Source of the DNA: Melioribacteraceae bacterium
Lineage (GTDB): Bacteria > Bacteroidota > Ignavibacteria > Ignavibacteriales > Melioribacteraceae
Assembly: GCA_030584085.1 (NCBI GenBank)
Contig: CP129490.1
Coordinates: forward strand, 2,451,511-2,515,510
DNA length: 64,000 bases
Direction: 5' to 3'
Positions 53,896 to 63,579 of this stretch are shown piece after piece. The notes beneath the pieces are model-generated. The model was not told where the DNA came from and ran no database searches. It saw only the letters and a list, made by a program, of their open reading frames with translations. Made by a program: the position numbers and the translations under genes. Positions within the stretch are counted from its first letter, which is position 1. Every line of letters starts with the position of its first letter.

Positions 53896-54339
53896 ATGAA
53901 AGTAATTTTAAGAAAGAATTACGAAAAGCTGGGTGAGATAGGTGAAATAGTTGATGTGAAAAACGGGTTTGCCCGCAACTTCCTTATTCCTCGTCAAATA
54001 GCTTATGTAGCTACCCAAGGTAATATTAAAGCGTTTGAAGAAGAGAAAAAACAAATTCTTAAAAAAGAAACTAAGGAATTTGAAGAAGCACAAAAACTTG
54101 CAACCGAACTCGAAAATGTTTCAATCTCCATCCCCGTTAAAGTGGGCGAAGAAGATAAAATTTTCGGTACAGTTACAACTCAGATGATCGCTGATTCTTT
54201 AAAAGAAAAAGGTTACGAAATAGATAAACGCAAAATTGAAATTGCAGAACCAATCAAAGCTCTCGGAATTTATACAGTTAATGTTAAACTTCACCCAAAA
54301 GTTCAAAGTACAGTAAAAACCTGGGTGGTTAGAGAGTAG
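53896..54339 (+). CDS. rplI: Ribosomal protein L9
   Basis: L9 (147 residues) spans the large subunit with two globular domains joined by a long helix. GEIVDVKNGFARNFLIPRQIA is the family signature (about 16-37), and the C-terminal domain contains GTVTTQMIADSLKEKG. GAGGAGA precedes the ATG. It ends the rpsF operon. Confidence 0.97.
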   Translation: MKVILRKNYEKLGEIGEIVDVKNGFARNFLIPRQIAYVATQGNIKAFEEEKKQILKKETKEFEEAQKLATELENVSISIPVKVGEEDKIFGTVTTQMIADSLKEKGYEIDKRKIEIAEPIKALGIYTVNVKLHPKVQSTVKTWVVRE

Positions 54340-54364
54340 TTTACTATTTTCGTTGATAATTTGG

Positions 54365-54381
54365 CCCGGCTTTATGCCGGG
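54365..54381 (+). terminator. Probable terminator after rplI
   Basis: A six-pair GC stem (CCCGGC/GCCGGG) with a five-base loop lies 26 bases after the rplI stop, followed only by TTAATTGTTT, so termination may be partial. Confidence 0.55.
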
Positions 54382-54432
54382 TTAATTGTTTATAAAACAA
54401 TAGCTTAAGCAGAATAACAACATCAAATTAAA

Positions 54433-54461
54433 TTGATTTTTAGAGGTCAACTGTCTATATT
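54433..54461 (+). promoter_or_regulatory. Sigma-70 promoter of secDF
   Basis: TTGATT, 17 bases, TATATT, about 55 bases before secD and after the rplI terminator. Confidence 0.65.
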
Positions 54462-54515
54462 GGTTGTCTTAATTTAAATCAGATTATCCACTTAAATTAA
54501 AGGTTTATTGACAGG

Positions 54516-56405
54516 ATGAAAGAATTTAGATTTAGAATTATTCTCATATTGGGAGCCGTTGCCTTAAGTCTCTATCTACTCTATCCCACATATGCTGATT
54601 CGCAAAACACCATTACTATACAATCACAATTAGAAAGGTTTAGAGATAGTCTGCAAACAGCGAACCCTAATCTTTCAGATGATGATTTGGTTAGATTGGT
54701 CAATTTAAAAGAAGATGAAATTTATGCAGACAAACCTGATTTCAGAACCGCAAAAGAAAAACGTGTTAAATTAGGTTTGGACTTGCAAGGTGGTATGTAT
54801 TTAGTTATGGAAGTTAATACGGCTAAACTTCTTGAAAAATTAGCAAAGGATCCCGATCAAAGGTTTCTTGAATTATTGGGAGAAGCCGAACAGCAAGCTA
54901 AAATTGAAGAAGTAAACTTAGTATCTATACTTGCAGAAAAACTTCAACAAAACAATATTCGTTTAAGCCGTTATTTTGGGTCGATTAGACAAGACGATGC
55001 TGATATTATTGATGACTTGCAAGAACAAGAATCGGATGCTGTGACAAGAGCTATCGAGATCATTCGAAACCGTGTTGACCAATATGGTGTATCTGAACCA
55101 AGCATTCAAAAGCAAGGTGCAAGAAGAATTATTGTTGAGTTACCGGGCATTTCTAAAGAAGAAGATGCTAAACGACTTTTGCAAGGAAGTGCTCTTCTTG
55201 AATTCAAAATTGTAAAAGAGTCAGAACTTACTATCCAAATAATGAACTCAATCGATACAAAACTCGCCGAGTCTTTAAAATCAAGTACAGACACCACTTT
55301 ATCAGATGATACAACTTCTGCTGAAGATATGACTCAAGAAGAATTTGCAAGAGAGCATCCATTTTATGCAATCGCTATGATAAACCCTCAAAGTCCTTTT
55401 GCCGATGCATTTGTACGTGAGAGTGATAGACCAAAACTCGAAGCTTATCTAGCTCGCCCGGAAATTAAAAATATCATACCCGATAATGTTGAGTTTGCTT
55501 TTTCAGCAAAACCGGCTTCAGTTGAAGGTGGAGAAAATATTTTCAGACTATTTTTATTAAATAAGAAAGCAGAATTAACTGGTGGTGTTATTGTTGATGC
55601 TCAGTCAAACATCGATCCGCAAACCACAGCTCCGATTGTAAATATGCAAATGAATGCTGAAGGTGCGAGAGAATGGGCGAGAATAACAGGTGCAAATATT
55701 CAGAAAAGATGTGCTATTGTTCTTGACGGTGTAGTTTATTCGGCTCCAACTATTCAAAACAAAATACCAGGCGGAAGTTCGGTTATTGAAGGAATTGGTG
55801 ATCTAGAAGAAGCAAAGTTATTAGAAATTGTACTTAAAGCCGGTGCTCTCCCTGCCCCGGTTGATATTATTGAAGAAAGAACAGTAGGTCCTTCACTAGG
55901 ACAAGATTCTATTAGCCAGGGTTTGAATTCATTAATTATCGGATTTGTAATTGTTGCTATCTTCATGATCTTCTACTATGTAAAAGCCGGAACTATTGCA
56001 GACTTGGCATTATTCTTTACTGTGTTATTTATTATGGGAATACTTGCCGGTTTTAATGCAACTTTAACTTTACCCGGTATAGCCGGTATCATTCTAACGA
56101 TTGGTATGGCGGTCGACGCAAACGTAATTATTTATGAGCGTATTAGAGAAGAATTAGCGACCGGTAAAACCGTCAGAGCTGCAATTGATAGCGGGTATTC
56201 AAATTCTTACTCCGCAATTTTCGATTCAAATATCACAACATTTTTTACAGGTGTAATACTTTATCAATTTGGTAGCGGTCCGGTTCAAGGTTTCGCGCTT
56301 ACATTAATGATTGGTATTGCTTGTTCATTGTTTGCTGCACTCGTTGTAACTCGTATCGTTTTCGATCTTATGGCAGCAAAAGGCATGAAAGTTAACTTGG
56401 GTTAA
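54516..56405 (+). CDS. secD: Protein-export membrane protein SecD
   Basis: SecD (629 residues) pairs with SecF to pull exported proteins out of the Sec channel using the proton gradient. LGLDLQGGMYLVMEV follows the first helix, a large periplasmic part contains RNRVDQYGVSEPSIQKQG, and five C-terminal helices include the MAVDANVIIYERIREEL block. An acidic insertion of about 30 residues near 265-290 is lineage-specific. secF follows after 29 bases. Confidence 0.96.
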   Translation: MKEFRFRIILILGAVALSLYLLYPTYADSQNTITIQSQLERFRDSLQTANPNLSDDDLVRLVNLKEDEIYADKPDFRTAKEKRVKLGLDLQGGMYLVMEVNTAKLLEKLAKDPDQRFLELLGEAEQQAKIEEVNLVSILAEKLQQNNIRLSRYFGSIRQDDADIIDDLQEQESDAVTRAIEIIRNRVDQYGVSEPSIQKQGARRIIVELPGISKEEDAKRLLQGSALLEFKIVKESELTIQIMNSIDTKLAESLKSSTDTTLSDDTTSAEDMTQEEFAREHPFYAIAMINPQSPFADAFVRESDRPKLEAYLARPEIKNIIPDNVEFAFSAKPASVEGGENIFRLFLLNKKAELTGGVIVDAQSNIDPQTTAPIVNMQMNAEGAREWARITGANIQKRCAIVLDGVVYSAPTIQNKIPGGSSVIEGIGDLEEAKLLEIVLKAGALPAPVDIIEERTVGPSLGQDSISQGLNSLIIGFVIVAIFMIFYYVKAGTIADLALFFTVLFIMGILAGFNATLTLPGIAGIILTIGMAVDANVIIYERIREELATGKTVRAAIDSGYSNSYSAIFDSNITTFFTGVILYQFGSGPVQGFALTLMIGIACSLFAALVVTRIVFDLMAAKGMKVNLG

Positions 56406-56434
56406 TATTTCTTTATTTAGGAGAGTTTTATTAA

Positions 56435-57574
56435 ATGCGAATTTTTGAAAACACAAATTTTGATTTTCTCGGTAAAAGAAAAATTGCTTATATAGTTTCA
56501 GGTGTATTATTAGTTTTTGGATTATTGAGTTTATTATTCAAAGGTATTGAGTTTGGAATCGACTTTAAAGGCGGTACTGAAATAGCGCTTGAATTCGAAA
56601 AACCTATTGAAGTTGGAGATGCTCGAGATTATTTAGGTGGATTAGGACTCGGAAATATAGAAGTGAAAACATTCGGCGGAGAAACCGGTTTACTTATCAG
56701 GTCAGAATTACAAGAAATACCGGCAGATCTTTTCCCAAGCGTATTGGAAAGAGTTGAAACTTTAATCAGCAAGAATTTTCCCGATCTTACTTATCAAATT
56801 ACAGATACAACATCTTCATCCGTTACTTATTCCATATCGGATCCACTTCTCGTTGGTCCTCTAACGGATAAGTTAACTAATTCCGGATTCCAAGCGATTA
56901 GATTTAACCAAGAAGAAAATAACTCAAAACTTATCGTTAGAGTTGGAATTGCCGATTGGATTCAAGAGAATTTACTTGAATACATGCCAGATAATAAATT
57001 CAAAGTACTTAAAGAGGATAACGTTGGACCTAAAGTTGGCGGAGAGTTAAAACGTGACGCAACAATTGCAGTTTTACTTGCGCTAGTGGTGATGCTGATT
57101 TATCTGGGATTCCGTTTTAAATTTGTCTTTGCTCTTGGTGCGGTTGCTGCACTATTTCATGACGTTTTGATTACTTTAGGAATTTTCTCAATTCTTTATA
57201 ATGTTATTCCGGGATTAAATCTCGAAATATCAGTAAACGTTGTAGCTGCTTTTCTAACGCTTGTCGGTTATTCTATAAACGATACTGTGATTGTATTCGA
57301 TAGAATTAGAGAGAATATTAAAATTCATAAAACGGCACCACTGGAAGACAATATTAATAAAGCAATAAACAAAACTATCCCGCGAACAATAATTACTAGT
57401 CTTACCACATTAATTGTTGTAGCTGTTTTATTATTCTTTGGTGGAGAAGTTCTTAGAGGATTTGCTTTTACTTTATTCTTTGGTGTAGTGATAGGAACTT
57501 ATTCCTCTATTTTTGTTGCTAGTCCTTTCGTTTTAGAATATGCAAGCAAAGTTAAGAAAAATATTCAGTTCTAA
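56435..57574 (+). CDS. secF: Protein-export membrane protein SecF
   Basis: SecF (379 residues) completes the SecDF complex. A first helix with FGIDFKGGTEIALEF after it, and the C-terminal helices with YSINDTVIVFDRIRENI, match the family. AGGAGAG precedes the ATG. It ends at a strong bidirectional terminator. Confidence 0.96.
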   Translation: MRIFENTNFDFLGKRKIAYIVSGVLLVFGLLSLLFKGIEFGIDFKGGTEIALEFEKPIEVGDARDYLGGLGLGNIEVKTFGGETGLLIRSELQEIPADLFPSVLERVETLISKNFPDLTYQITDTTSSSVTYSISDPLLVGPLTDKLTNSGFQAIRFNQEENNSKLIVRVGIADWIQENLLEYMPDNKFKVLKEDNVGPKVGGELKRDATIAVLLALVVMLIYLGFRFKFVFALGAVAALFHDVLITLGIFSILYNVIPGLNLEISVNVVAAFLTLVGYSINDTVIVFDRIRENIKIHKTAPLEDNINKAINKTIPRTIITSLTTLIVVAVLLFFGGEVLRGFAFTLFFGVVIGTYSSIFVASPFVLEYASKVKKNIQF

Positions 57575-57600
57575 TAAGTATTTTAATGGATTACTAAAAA

Positions 57601-57625
57601 CCCGAACATTTGTTCGGGTTTTTTT
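57601..57625. terminator. Bidirectional terminator between secF and mscS
   Basis: An eight-base CCCGAACA/TGTTCGGG inverted repeat with almost no loop is flanked by seven Ts on the right and five As on the left, so it can serve both converging genes. Confidence 0.88.
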
Positions 57626-57632
57626 ATTGTCT

Positions 57633-58448
57633 TTAATTTTTTGACTGCTGGTAAAGATGAACGTCTCTCTGCGGGAAAGGAATTGAAACTCCGGCATTAT
57701 CAAATTCTTTTTTAACAGTTTCGGTCATATCAAAAAAGAAACCCCAATAATCTGCTTTATTAACCCATGGTCTAACAACAATGTTTACACTACTATCACC
57801 AAGTGAACCAACAACAACTTGCGGTTTAGGATCTTTCAACACTCTATCATCATTACTTAATAGTTTGAGAATAATCTGCTTAGCTTTATCGATATCATCG
57901 TTGTACCCGATACCGAATTGCATGTCAACCCTTCTTGTATCTTCAGCCGAAAAATTAGTAATATTACCGCCAACGACGCTTGCATTGGGCACATAAATGA
58001 CTTTATTATCAGGTGTTTTTAATTTTGTTGCAAATAGTTTTATTTCTAGTACCGTCCCTGCTGTACCACCAGCCTCAATATAATGACCGACACTAAATGG
58101 TTTATTGATTAACAACATTACACCTGAAGCAAAGTTTCCTAAGGAATCCTTTAAAGCAAAACCGACAGCTAAACCTGCAGCACCAACAATTGCAACGAAT
58201 GATGTGGTTTCAACACCTAGTTGCCCTAGTGCAACTAATACTATTAGTGTTATCAATAATCCATAAAGAAGATTGCTCAGGAAAGATACAATCGTAAGAT
58301 CCATATTACTTTTGTTAAGTAACTTTTTTACAAAATTTTTTATCATTCCTGCAATAATTTTACCAATCACAAGAATAGCAATAGCGGCGATTATCTTTAA
58401 GATATATACCTCAGCCCAGTTTTTCAAAATATCAAAAATTTCCTGCAT
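57633..58448 (-). CDS. mscS: Small-conductance mechanosensitive channel
   Basis: This 271-residue MscS-type channel opens on membrane tension to release solutes in hypo-osmotic shock. Three N-terminal helices end in the pore helix GAAGLAVGFALKDSLGNFASG, followed by the beta domain (GHYIEAGGTAGTV) and the C-terminal cytoplasmic part ending PFPQRDVHLYQ. GGAGG precedes the ATG. It is a normal-length minimal MscS. Confidence 0.93.
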   Translation of the reverse strand: MQEIFDILKNWAEVYILKIIAAIAILVIGKIIAGMIKNFVKKLLNKSNMDLTIVSFLSNLLYGLLITLIVLVALGQLGVETTSFVAIVGAAGLAVGFALKDSLGNFASGVMLLINKPFSVGHYIEAGGTAGTVLEIKLFATKLKTPDNKVIYVPNASVVGGNITNFSAEDTRRVDMQFGIGYNDDIDKAKQIILKLLSNDDRVLKDPKPQVVVGSLGDSSVNIVVRPWVNKADYWGFFFDMTETVKKEFDNAGVSIPFPQRDVHLYQQSKN

Positions 58449-58541
58449 ACTTTGGCCTCCATATAATTTATTTGAAATATTTTTAAAGATATAAATATTA
58501 TGTCTATTAGAAAAATTATCCGAATTTGATCTTGATGAGCA

Positions 58542-61040
58542 TTACAAATATTTTACAACAACCATTGTAATATCATCATTCTGATGGTAGGATTTTCTGA
58601 ACTTTGCCAGTGAGTTTATTGTAGTATTTAAAATTTCGTCTGAGGTTCGTGAAGAATTTATTTTTAGTGTTTCCTCAAATCTGCTGATTCCATATAACTC
58701 ATTCGTGTTATTCATGGTTTCAGTAATTCCATCCGAATAAAAAATATAAGAGTGATCTTTGACTAGATTGATTTCTATTTCATCAAGTGACGTATCAAAA
58801 ATATCACCTTTTTCTAATCCAACCCCGATACCACGCGATTGATAGTGAGTTATAGTTCGGTTATTTGTCTCAATCAATGGCATATGACCGGCACGGCAAT
58901 AACGCAACTTACCTTTCGTGATGTCAAACAAACCAACAGCTACTGTAATAAACCAATTCCTTTCTATGCTTTCATAAATTGATTTGTTTACCTTTGATAG
59001 CACTTCCTTAGGAGTAGAATTTTCATCGCAGTATAATCTGACCATTGTTTGTAGCTTTGACATATAAAACGAGGCTGCTAAACCTTTACCGGATACATCA
59101 CCTACTACAACCATTATTTTATTTTCATTAATCTGAATTATATCGTAATAGTCACCACCAACATGCATCGCGGGGATCATACTTCCGGCAATCTGAAGAT
59201 GTGAAAATTGCGGGATTGATTTTGGTAATAGACTCTCTTGAATTTTTCTCGCATTTTCCAGGTCGCGTTCAATTTTCATTTTTTCAGCTTCAGATTCATA
59301 TAATCTTGCGTTCTCTAATGCGATTGAGATTTGATTTGCCGCAGCGTTTAATAATTCCAAATCTTTACCGGCAAATCTTGCCCCGGAGTGTTTAAGCCCG
59401 AACAATAATAAACCTATGATTTTTGATTTCACAATTAACGGTATGATAGTATAAATCGATTCTCTAATTAACTCGGTTTGTAATTGCGGTATTACTTTTT
59501 CGAAGTCTTCTTGTTCAATTACTTTGTGCATATTTAGTTTATCATCAGATGTGAGAGCATTTTGCAAAGACGAGTCGCTTTCATAAAATTCATTTGGTAA
59601 AGAGAATACTCCAAAACTTCTTACCAAATTAAATTTTGATTCATTTTCATCTTTAAGATACACAGCATATTTTTTTATTAATAACGAATCGATAAAAATA
59701 GTCTGTGTAGAGTTAAGAATATTTTCCATTCCGACAATTGTTGATATTTCACTACTAAATTTCATTAACATCTTTTGTGAAGCAAACTGTTCCGGATAGA
59801 ATTTCTTTGTAATATATTCTTGGAATCTGTCTTTAGTGTTTTGAAATAATACAGCAAATAGAACAAATATAAATCCAGCTATAATACCTTGATATTGTGT
59901 TGAAACGGCACTACTTATACCCAATCCCAAAATGTAAATCACAAGAAAATATGCAGCGGCTAACGAGACAGTAAGCACTCCATAAAAAATTGCATTCTTG
60001 ATTACATCGCTTACGTCCATAAGTGAATACTTAAAAATTGAGTACCCAAACGAAAGCGGTAACACCGCGACTATAAAAATTGGGAAAAAATATTCTGGAT
60101 TATTAAAAATGGTTTCTGCAAGTTCATTTGCTAATGTGCTTGTGTAAATTATTGCTAAGATTGCAAAACCATAAGAAACAAGAATTACAAAAATCGGTTT
60201 TTTCTCATCAGTTTTTTGCAATCGTATATAGGAAACTATAAGGGAAACAAATCCGATTGCAATTGATGATAAAAATAGGAATGATAGAAAATTATTGACA
60301 TGCATTGAATAATTGATTGGTCTTGCCGGTAGAATTCCAAAGTTTACAAGCAGAGTTATGAGTAATACAAAAACAAAAACGATTCTTGGTGAATAAATTA
60401 AAAACTTTTTGATAAATCTTTTTTCTGCGAAAGGGAGTTGTTTGGGAAATATCCAGAAGAATTTAATTACATTAAACGGCAGATAACTTGCCGCAAATAA
60501 AAACAGTATTCCAATCAGAATTACTAAAAAATTGAATTCAAATATCGGATTAGAATTAAAATTATTATTTAATAAAGTCCCAGCCGCATAAATTGTAAAA
60601 TAAATACCAACTTTATAAAAAACTGTTTGAAGTTGTCCATCAGGTTTTGATTTGATTGTTATAAATCCAACAATTAACCAGATTAAAGAGCTGAGTATAA
60701 TTGCAACTCCACCAAAGTTCAGCAACTTTTTAATCTCTACATAACCTTCGTATTCAGTGCCATTACGTTCATATAAGTAGTAGGCGGAATCACCAGCCGC
60801 AATTTGATTTAAAAGGAATTGAGCTGTTCCGGTATTCCTAATTTCAACACCATTAATCGCTAATAACCGATCTCCGTTTCTTATTCCGGCTTCCCAAGTA
60901 ACACCATCAACTTTTACAAAATCAAAGAAGATTCCGTTAGTCTCTTTATCAATCTGTTTAGGAATCCAAAGACATTCATCGTTAGATTGCGGAGTGATCT
61001 CAATTGTAAAATAGAAATTGAAAATGCCTAGAATCACCAA
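58542..61040 (-). CDS. PDZ-membrane-GAF-PP2C (SpoIIE-type) phosphatase
   Basis: This 832-residue membrane protein has a PDZ-like extracytoplasmic domain (about 25-100), seven or eight membrane helices (about 105-395), a GAF domain (about 425-580) and a SpoIIE/PP2C phosphatase domain (about 600-832; VGGDYYDI, VVGDVSGKGLAAS, YSDGITE, NDDITMVVV). Such phosphatases dephosphorylate STAS antagonists in response to signals. The start used is a TTG at 61040, but a better start (GTG 61104, touching the upstream stop) would fit if one A of an A5 run (61077-61081) were missing. Confidence 0.85.
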   Translation of the reverse strand: MVILGIFNFYFTIEITPQSNDECLWIPKQIDKETNGIFFDFVKVDGVTWEAGIRNGDRLLAINGVEIRNTGTAQFLLNQIAAGDSAYYLYERNGTEYEGYVEIKKLLNFGGVAIILSSLIWLIVGFITIKSKPDGQLQTVFYKVGIYFTIYAAGTLLNNNFNSNPIFEFNFLVILIGILFLFAASYLPFNVIKFFWIFPKQLPFAEKRFIKKFLIYSPRIVFVFVLLITLLVNFGILPARPINYSMHVNNFLSFLFLSSIAIGFVSLIVSYIRLQKTDEKKPIFVILVSYGFAILAIIYTSTLANELAETIFNNPEYFFPIFIVAVLPLSFGYSIFKYSLMDVSDVIKNAIFYGVLTVSLAAAYFLVIYILGLGISSAVSTQYQGIIAGFIFVLFAVLFQNTKDRFQEYITKKFYPEQFASQKMLMKFSSEISTIVGMENILNSTQTIFIDSLLIKKYAVYLKDENESKFNLVRSFGVFSLPNEFYESDSSLQNALTSDDKLNMHKVIEQEDFEKVIPQLQTELIRESIYTIIPLIVKSKIIGLLLFGLKHSGARFAGKDLELLNAAANQISIALENARLYESEAEKMKIERDLENARKIQESLLPKSIPQFSHLQIAGSMIPAMHVGGDYYDIIQINENKIMVVVGDVSGKGLAASFYMSKLQTMVRLYCDENSTPKEVLSKVNKSIYESIERNWFITVAVGLFDITKGKLRYCRAGHMPLIETNNRTITHYQSRGIGVGLEKGDIFDTSLDEIEINLVKDHSYIFYSDGITETMNNTNELYGISRFEETLKINSSRTSDEILNTTINSLAKFRKSYHQNDDITMVVVKYL

Positions 61041-61104
61041 TGCATAAAAGAATGGAGTTCTAAGTCTATCTCGATATTTTTCCCAATAATTGCTGATTGT
61101 TCAC

Positions 61105-62784
61105 CTACAAATATTTTATAACCAAACATGTTATATCGTCTGATTGCTCTGCCCCGGCAGTAAATATATTTACATCTTCAATTATTTTTTCAAGCGTTTC
61201 GTTAGCAGTATTATTACCCATGTTCGATAGTAATTTTTCTAATCGTTCATCAGTATATTCCTCTAAATCCTTGTTCATAGCTTCGGTAATCCCATCAGTA
61301 AATAAAACTATAACATCATCCTTGCTAAGTTCGATAGTTTCCGATTCATAAGGAATCATCGTTTCCATGACTCCTAAAATCATTCCGCCCTTTTTCAATT
61401 TTATAAGTTCATTATTTCTTACTAATAATGGCGGATTATGACCGGCATTTACAAAAGTCAGTTTTTTGTTAGAATCATCAATAATACCCCAGAAAAACGT
61501 GATAAAACTTCCCATAGTCGTATTGCCCGAAACAAGGTCATTTATCAAATTAGTCGCTTCAGCAAGCGGAAAGTTCTGTTTTGCAACAGATTGTAAAAAT
61601 GCTTGCAAGTTCGCCATTAAAAGTGCAGCCTGAACTCCTTTACCCGAGACATCTCCGACAGCAAATAAGACACGATGTTCATCCAACTTAACGAGATCAT
61701 AATAATCACCGCCAACTTGTCTTGCCGATTTATTAAATGTCGCTATTTCATAGTTTTTCATTACCGGAATTTTATTAGGAAGTAAATTCTGTTGTATATT
61801 CCTCGCCAATTCAAGGTCTTTTTCTAACTTCTGCTTCTCAACTGTCTCTTCAAATAATCTCGCGTTTTCAATTGAAATAATTGCCAAACTGCCAACTGAG
61901 GATACATATTCAATATCGGATTTGGAGAATTCTTCTCCGCTTCTACGACTGCCTAACAAGACTAAACCTTTCGTTTCGCCTTGAATCTGCATTGGAATTA
62001 AAAGTGTTATGCCAATTTCAAACAAAATCGGGAATCTTTTTTGGATATCACCTTTCTGTAAAACTTCTTTCAATTCTGTTGGGAGACAATCTCTAAATGC
62101 TTTGGATAATTTTTCCTCGGGAAATTTGTTTTCAAGATATTCGATTTTCGAACCTTCACAAATGACTACAGCATATTTCGAAACCATTAGTTGACCGATA
62201 ATAGAAAAAACTAAAAGTTTTCCAATCATGTCTCTCTCAAGTATTCCGCTGAATTCTTTACTTAAATCAAAGAGTGAACTTAGCTGATTAACTTTTCCAT
62301 CTAATTGCCGATTAAGATTTTTTAGTTTTTCGACTGATGAGGCATTATCAATTGCGGTTGCGGCAATATTGAGAAGTGTTTTTAAGAAATTTTTATCGTC
62401 TTCTCTATACTCGTTTCCTCCAAATCTTTCACCGAGCATGAGTATCCCGATTTCACCTTCCGAAGAAATTATTCTTTGGCAAAGTTCGAGTTTATTCTTT
62501 GTTAAAAATGCTTTGAACTCCTTATCTTCATCCAAGTCATTAATTCGAACATCGGGGAAATTATTGATTGTTTCCTTCACTAATCCTTTCGATGATCTAA
62601 TTTCTAAAAAGTTATCGCTCCTTTTAATGGCTATACAACCGCGGCTTGTATGAAATTTGCCTAGACATGTTAGTAAAAGATTGTTAAACGTGAACTCGAC
62701 ATCTAAACTGGAATTTATAAGATTGCTGAAATCAACAAGTGCTGAAAGGTTACGTAATGCTGAGTTTTGATCTTGAGTTTGCAT
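61105..62784 (-). CDS. GAF-GAF-PP2C (SpoIIE-type) phosphatase
   Basis: This 559-residue cytosolic protein has two GAF-like domains (about 10-150 and 170-310), a linking coiled coil and a SpoIIE/PP2C domain (about 335-559). The metal-site motifs VGGDYYDL, AVGDVSGKGVQAAL, LFTDGITEAMN and SDDITCLVI are intact. It likely dephosphorylates the STAS protein encoded two genes upstream. It lies four bases after the RsbW-type gene. Confidence 0.92.
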   Translation of the reverse strand: MQTQDQNSALRNLSALVDFSNLINSSLDVEFTFNNLLLTCLGKFHTSRGCIAIKRSDNFLEIRSSKGLVKETINNFPDVRINDLDEDKEFKAFLTKNKLELCQRIISSEGEIGILMLGERFGGNEYREDDKNFLKTLLNIAATAIDNASSVEKLKNLNRQLDGKVNQLSSLFDLSKEFSGILERDMIGKLLVFSIIGQLMVSKYAVVICEGSKIEYLENKFPEEKLSKAFRDCLPTELKEVLQKGDIQKRFPILFEIGITLLIPMQIQGETKGLVLLGSRRSGEEFSKSDIEYVSSVGSLAIISIENARLFEETVEKQKLEKDLELARNIQQNLLPNKIPVMKNYEIATFNKSARQVGGDYYDLVKLDEHRVLFAVGDVSGKGVQAALLMANLQAFLQSVAKQNFPLAEATNLINDLVSGNTTMGSFITFFWGIIDDSNKKLTFVNAGHNPPLLVRNNELIKLKKGGMILGVMETMIPYESETIELSKDDVIVLFTDGITEAMNKDLEEYTDERLEKLLSNMGNNTANETLEKIIEDVNIFTAGAEQSDDITCLVIKYL

Positions 62785-62788
62785 TAGA

Positions 62789-63223
62789 TTAAACTAAATA
62801 TTTTACTAATACAACTTGGTTTTGGTTACCCGAAAGTGTGTTATACTGAACTTCATCCATTAATTTTTTCATAAGATACATTCCTAAACCGCCAACTTTT
62901 CTTTGTTTATGATATTCCTTTAGATTTGGTTCGGGAATTAAATTGGGATCAAATTTGTCTCCGGTATCTGTTATTAGAATAGTAAACTTAGATTTTTCCA
63001 ACTTGGTATGCACGGTAATTTCTCTGTCGGGAGAAAATTTATAGGCATGTTTAATAACATTGGTACAAGCTTCATCAACTGCAAGTGAAATTTTACTAAC
63101 AATTTCCTGAGAGAAACCGCTTTCAAGAGCTGAATTTTGGATGAACTCTCTTATAGCTGCAAGATTATCCGTCGAACTTTTTACGGTAATCTCTCTTGTG
63201 ATATTATTAGTTTTAGCTGTCAC
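62789..63223 (-). CDS. RsbW-type anti-sigma factor kinase
   Basis: This 144-residue GHKL-fold serine kinase/anti-sigma factor has an N-box with LAVDEACTNVIKHAY (about 48-61), a G1 box TDTGDKFDP and a G2 box GGLGMYLMKKL. RsbW-type proteins bind either a sigma factor or a STAS antagonist, which they phosphorylate. It starts at GTG overlapping the STAS stop by four bases (GTGA). Its target sigma factor, if any, is not in view. Confidence 0.92.
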   Translation of the reverse strand: MTAKTNNITREITVKSSTDNLAAIREFIQNSALESGFSQEIVSKISLAVDEACTNVIKHAYKFSPDREITVHTKLEKSKFTILITDTGDKFDPNLIPEPNLKEYHKQRKVGGLGMYLMKKLMDEVQYNTLSGNQNQVVLVKYLV

Positions 63224-63579
63224 GAGTTTTGCGGCTCGGTAAATTTTTGAACTGCTTCTTTTTCTTCCTTGTAGAATTCATATAACATCGGAAAACCAAG
63301 AAGATCGAAAATATTATAAACATTTTCTTGCATGTTTGAAAACTTTATGTCGCCTCTATTATCTCTCATAGTTTCGACATAAGCCATAAAAACTCCTAAT
63401 CCGGCACTGCTGATGTAAGACAAGTCATTAAAGTTAACAACAACCTTGAACTTACTACCATCAATCAATTGATTGAAAGCGTTTTCTAGTTGAGGTGCTG
63501 TATGAGCATCAAGATAACCCTTAACATCAATAACGCTTACAGACCCAACTCCCCTTACATTGACGTTGAAATCTGCCAT
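63220..63579 (-). CDS. STAS anti-sigma factor antagonist
   Basis: This 119-residue SpoIIAA/RsbV-type protein has the phosphorylation motif NDLSYISSAGLGVF (Ser57 or Ser58) and the DVKGYLDAHTAPQLEN start. It should switch partners depending on phosphorylation by the adjacent kinase and dephosphorylation by the PP2C proteins. Its ATG overlaps the upstream phosphatase stop (TAATG) and its stop overlaps the kinase start, so all three are coupled. Confidence 0.93.
   Translation of the reverse strand: MADFNVNVRGVGSVSVIDVKGYLDAHTAPQLENAFNQLIDGSKFKVVVNFNDLSYISSAGLGVFMAYVETMRDNRGDIKFSNMQENVYNIFDLLGFPMLYEFYKEEKEAVQKFTEPQNS

Noticed and set aside
61077-61084. Programmed -1 frameshift at GGGAAAA before the PDZ phosphatase
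   Set aside because: The heptamer fits a slippery site, but joining the two frames needs a +1 shift, so -1 slippage would lead to the wrong frame.
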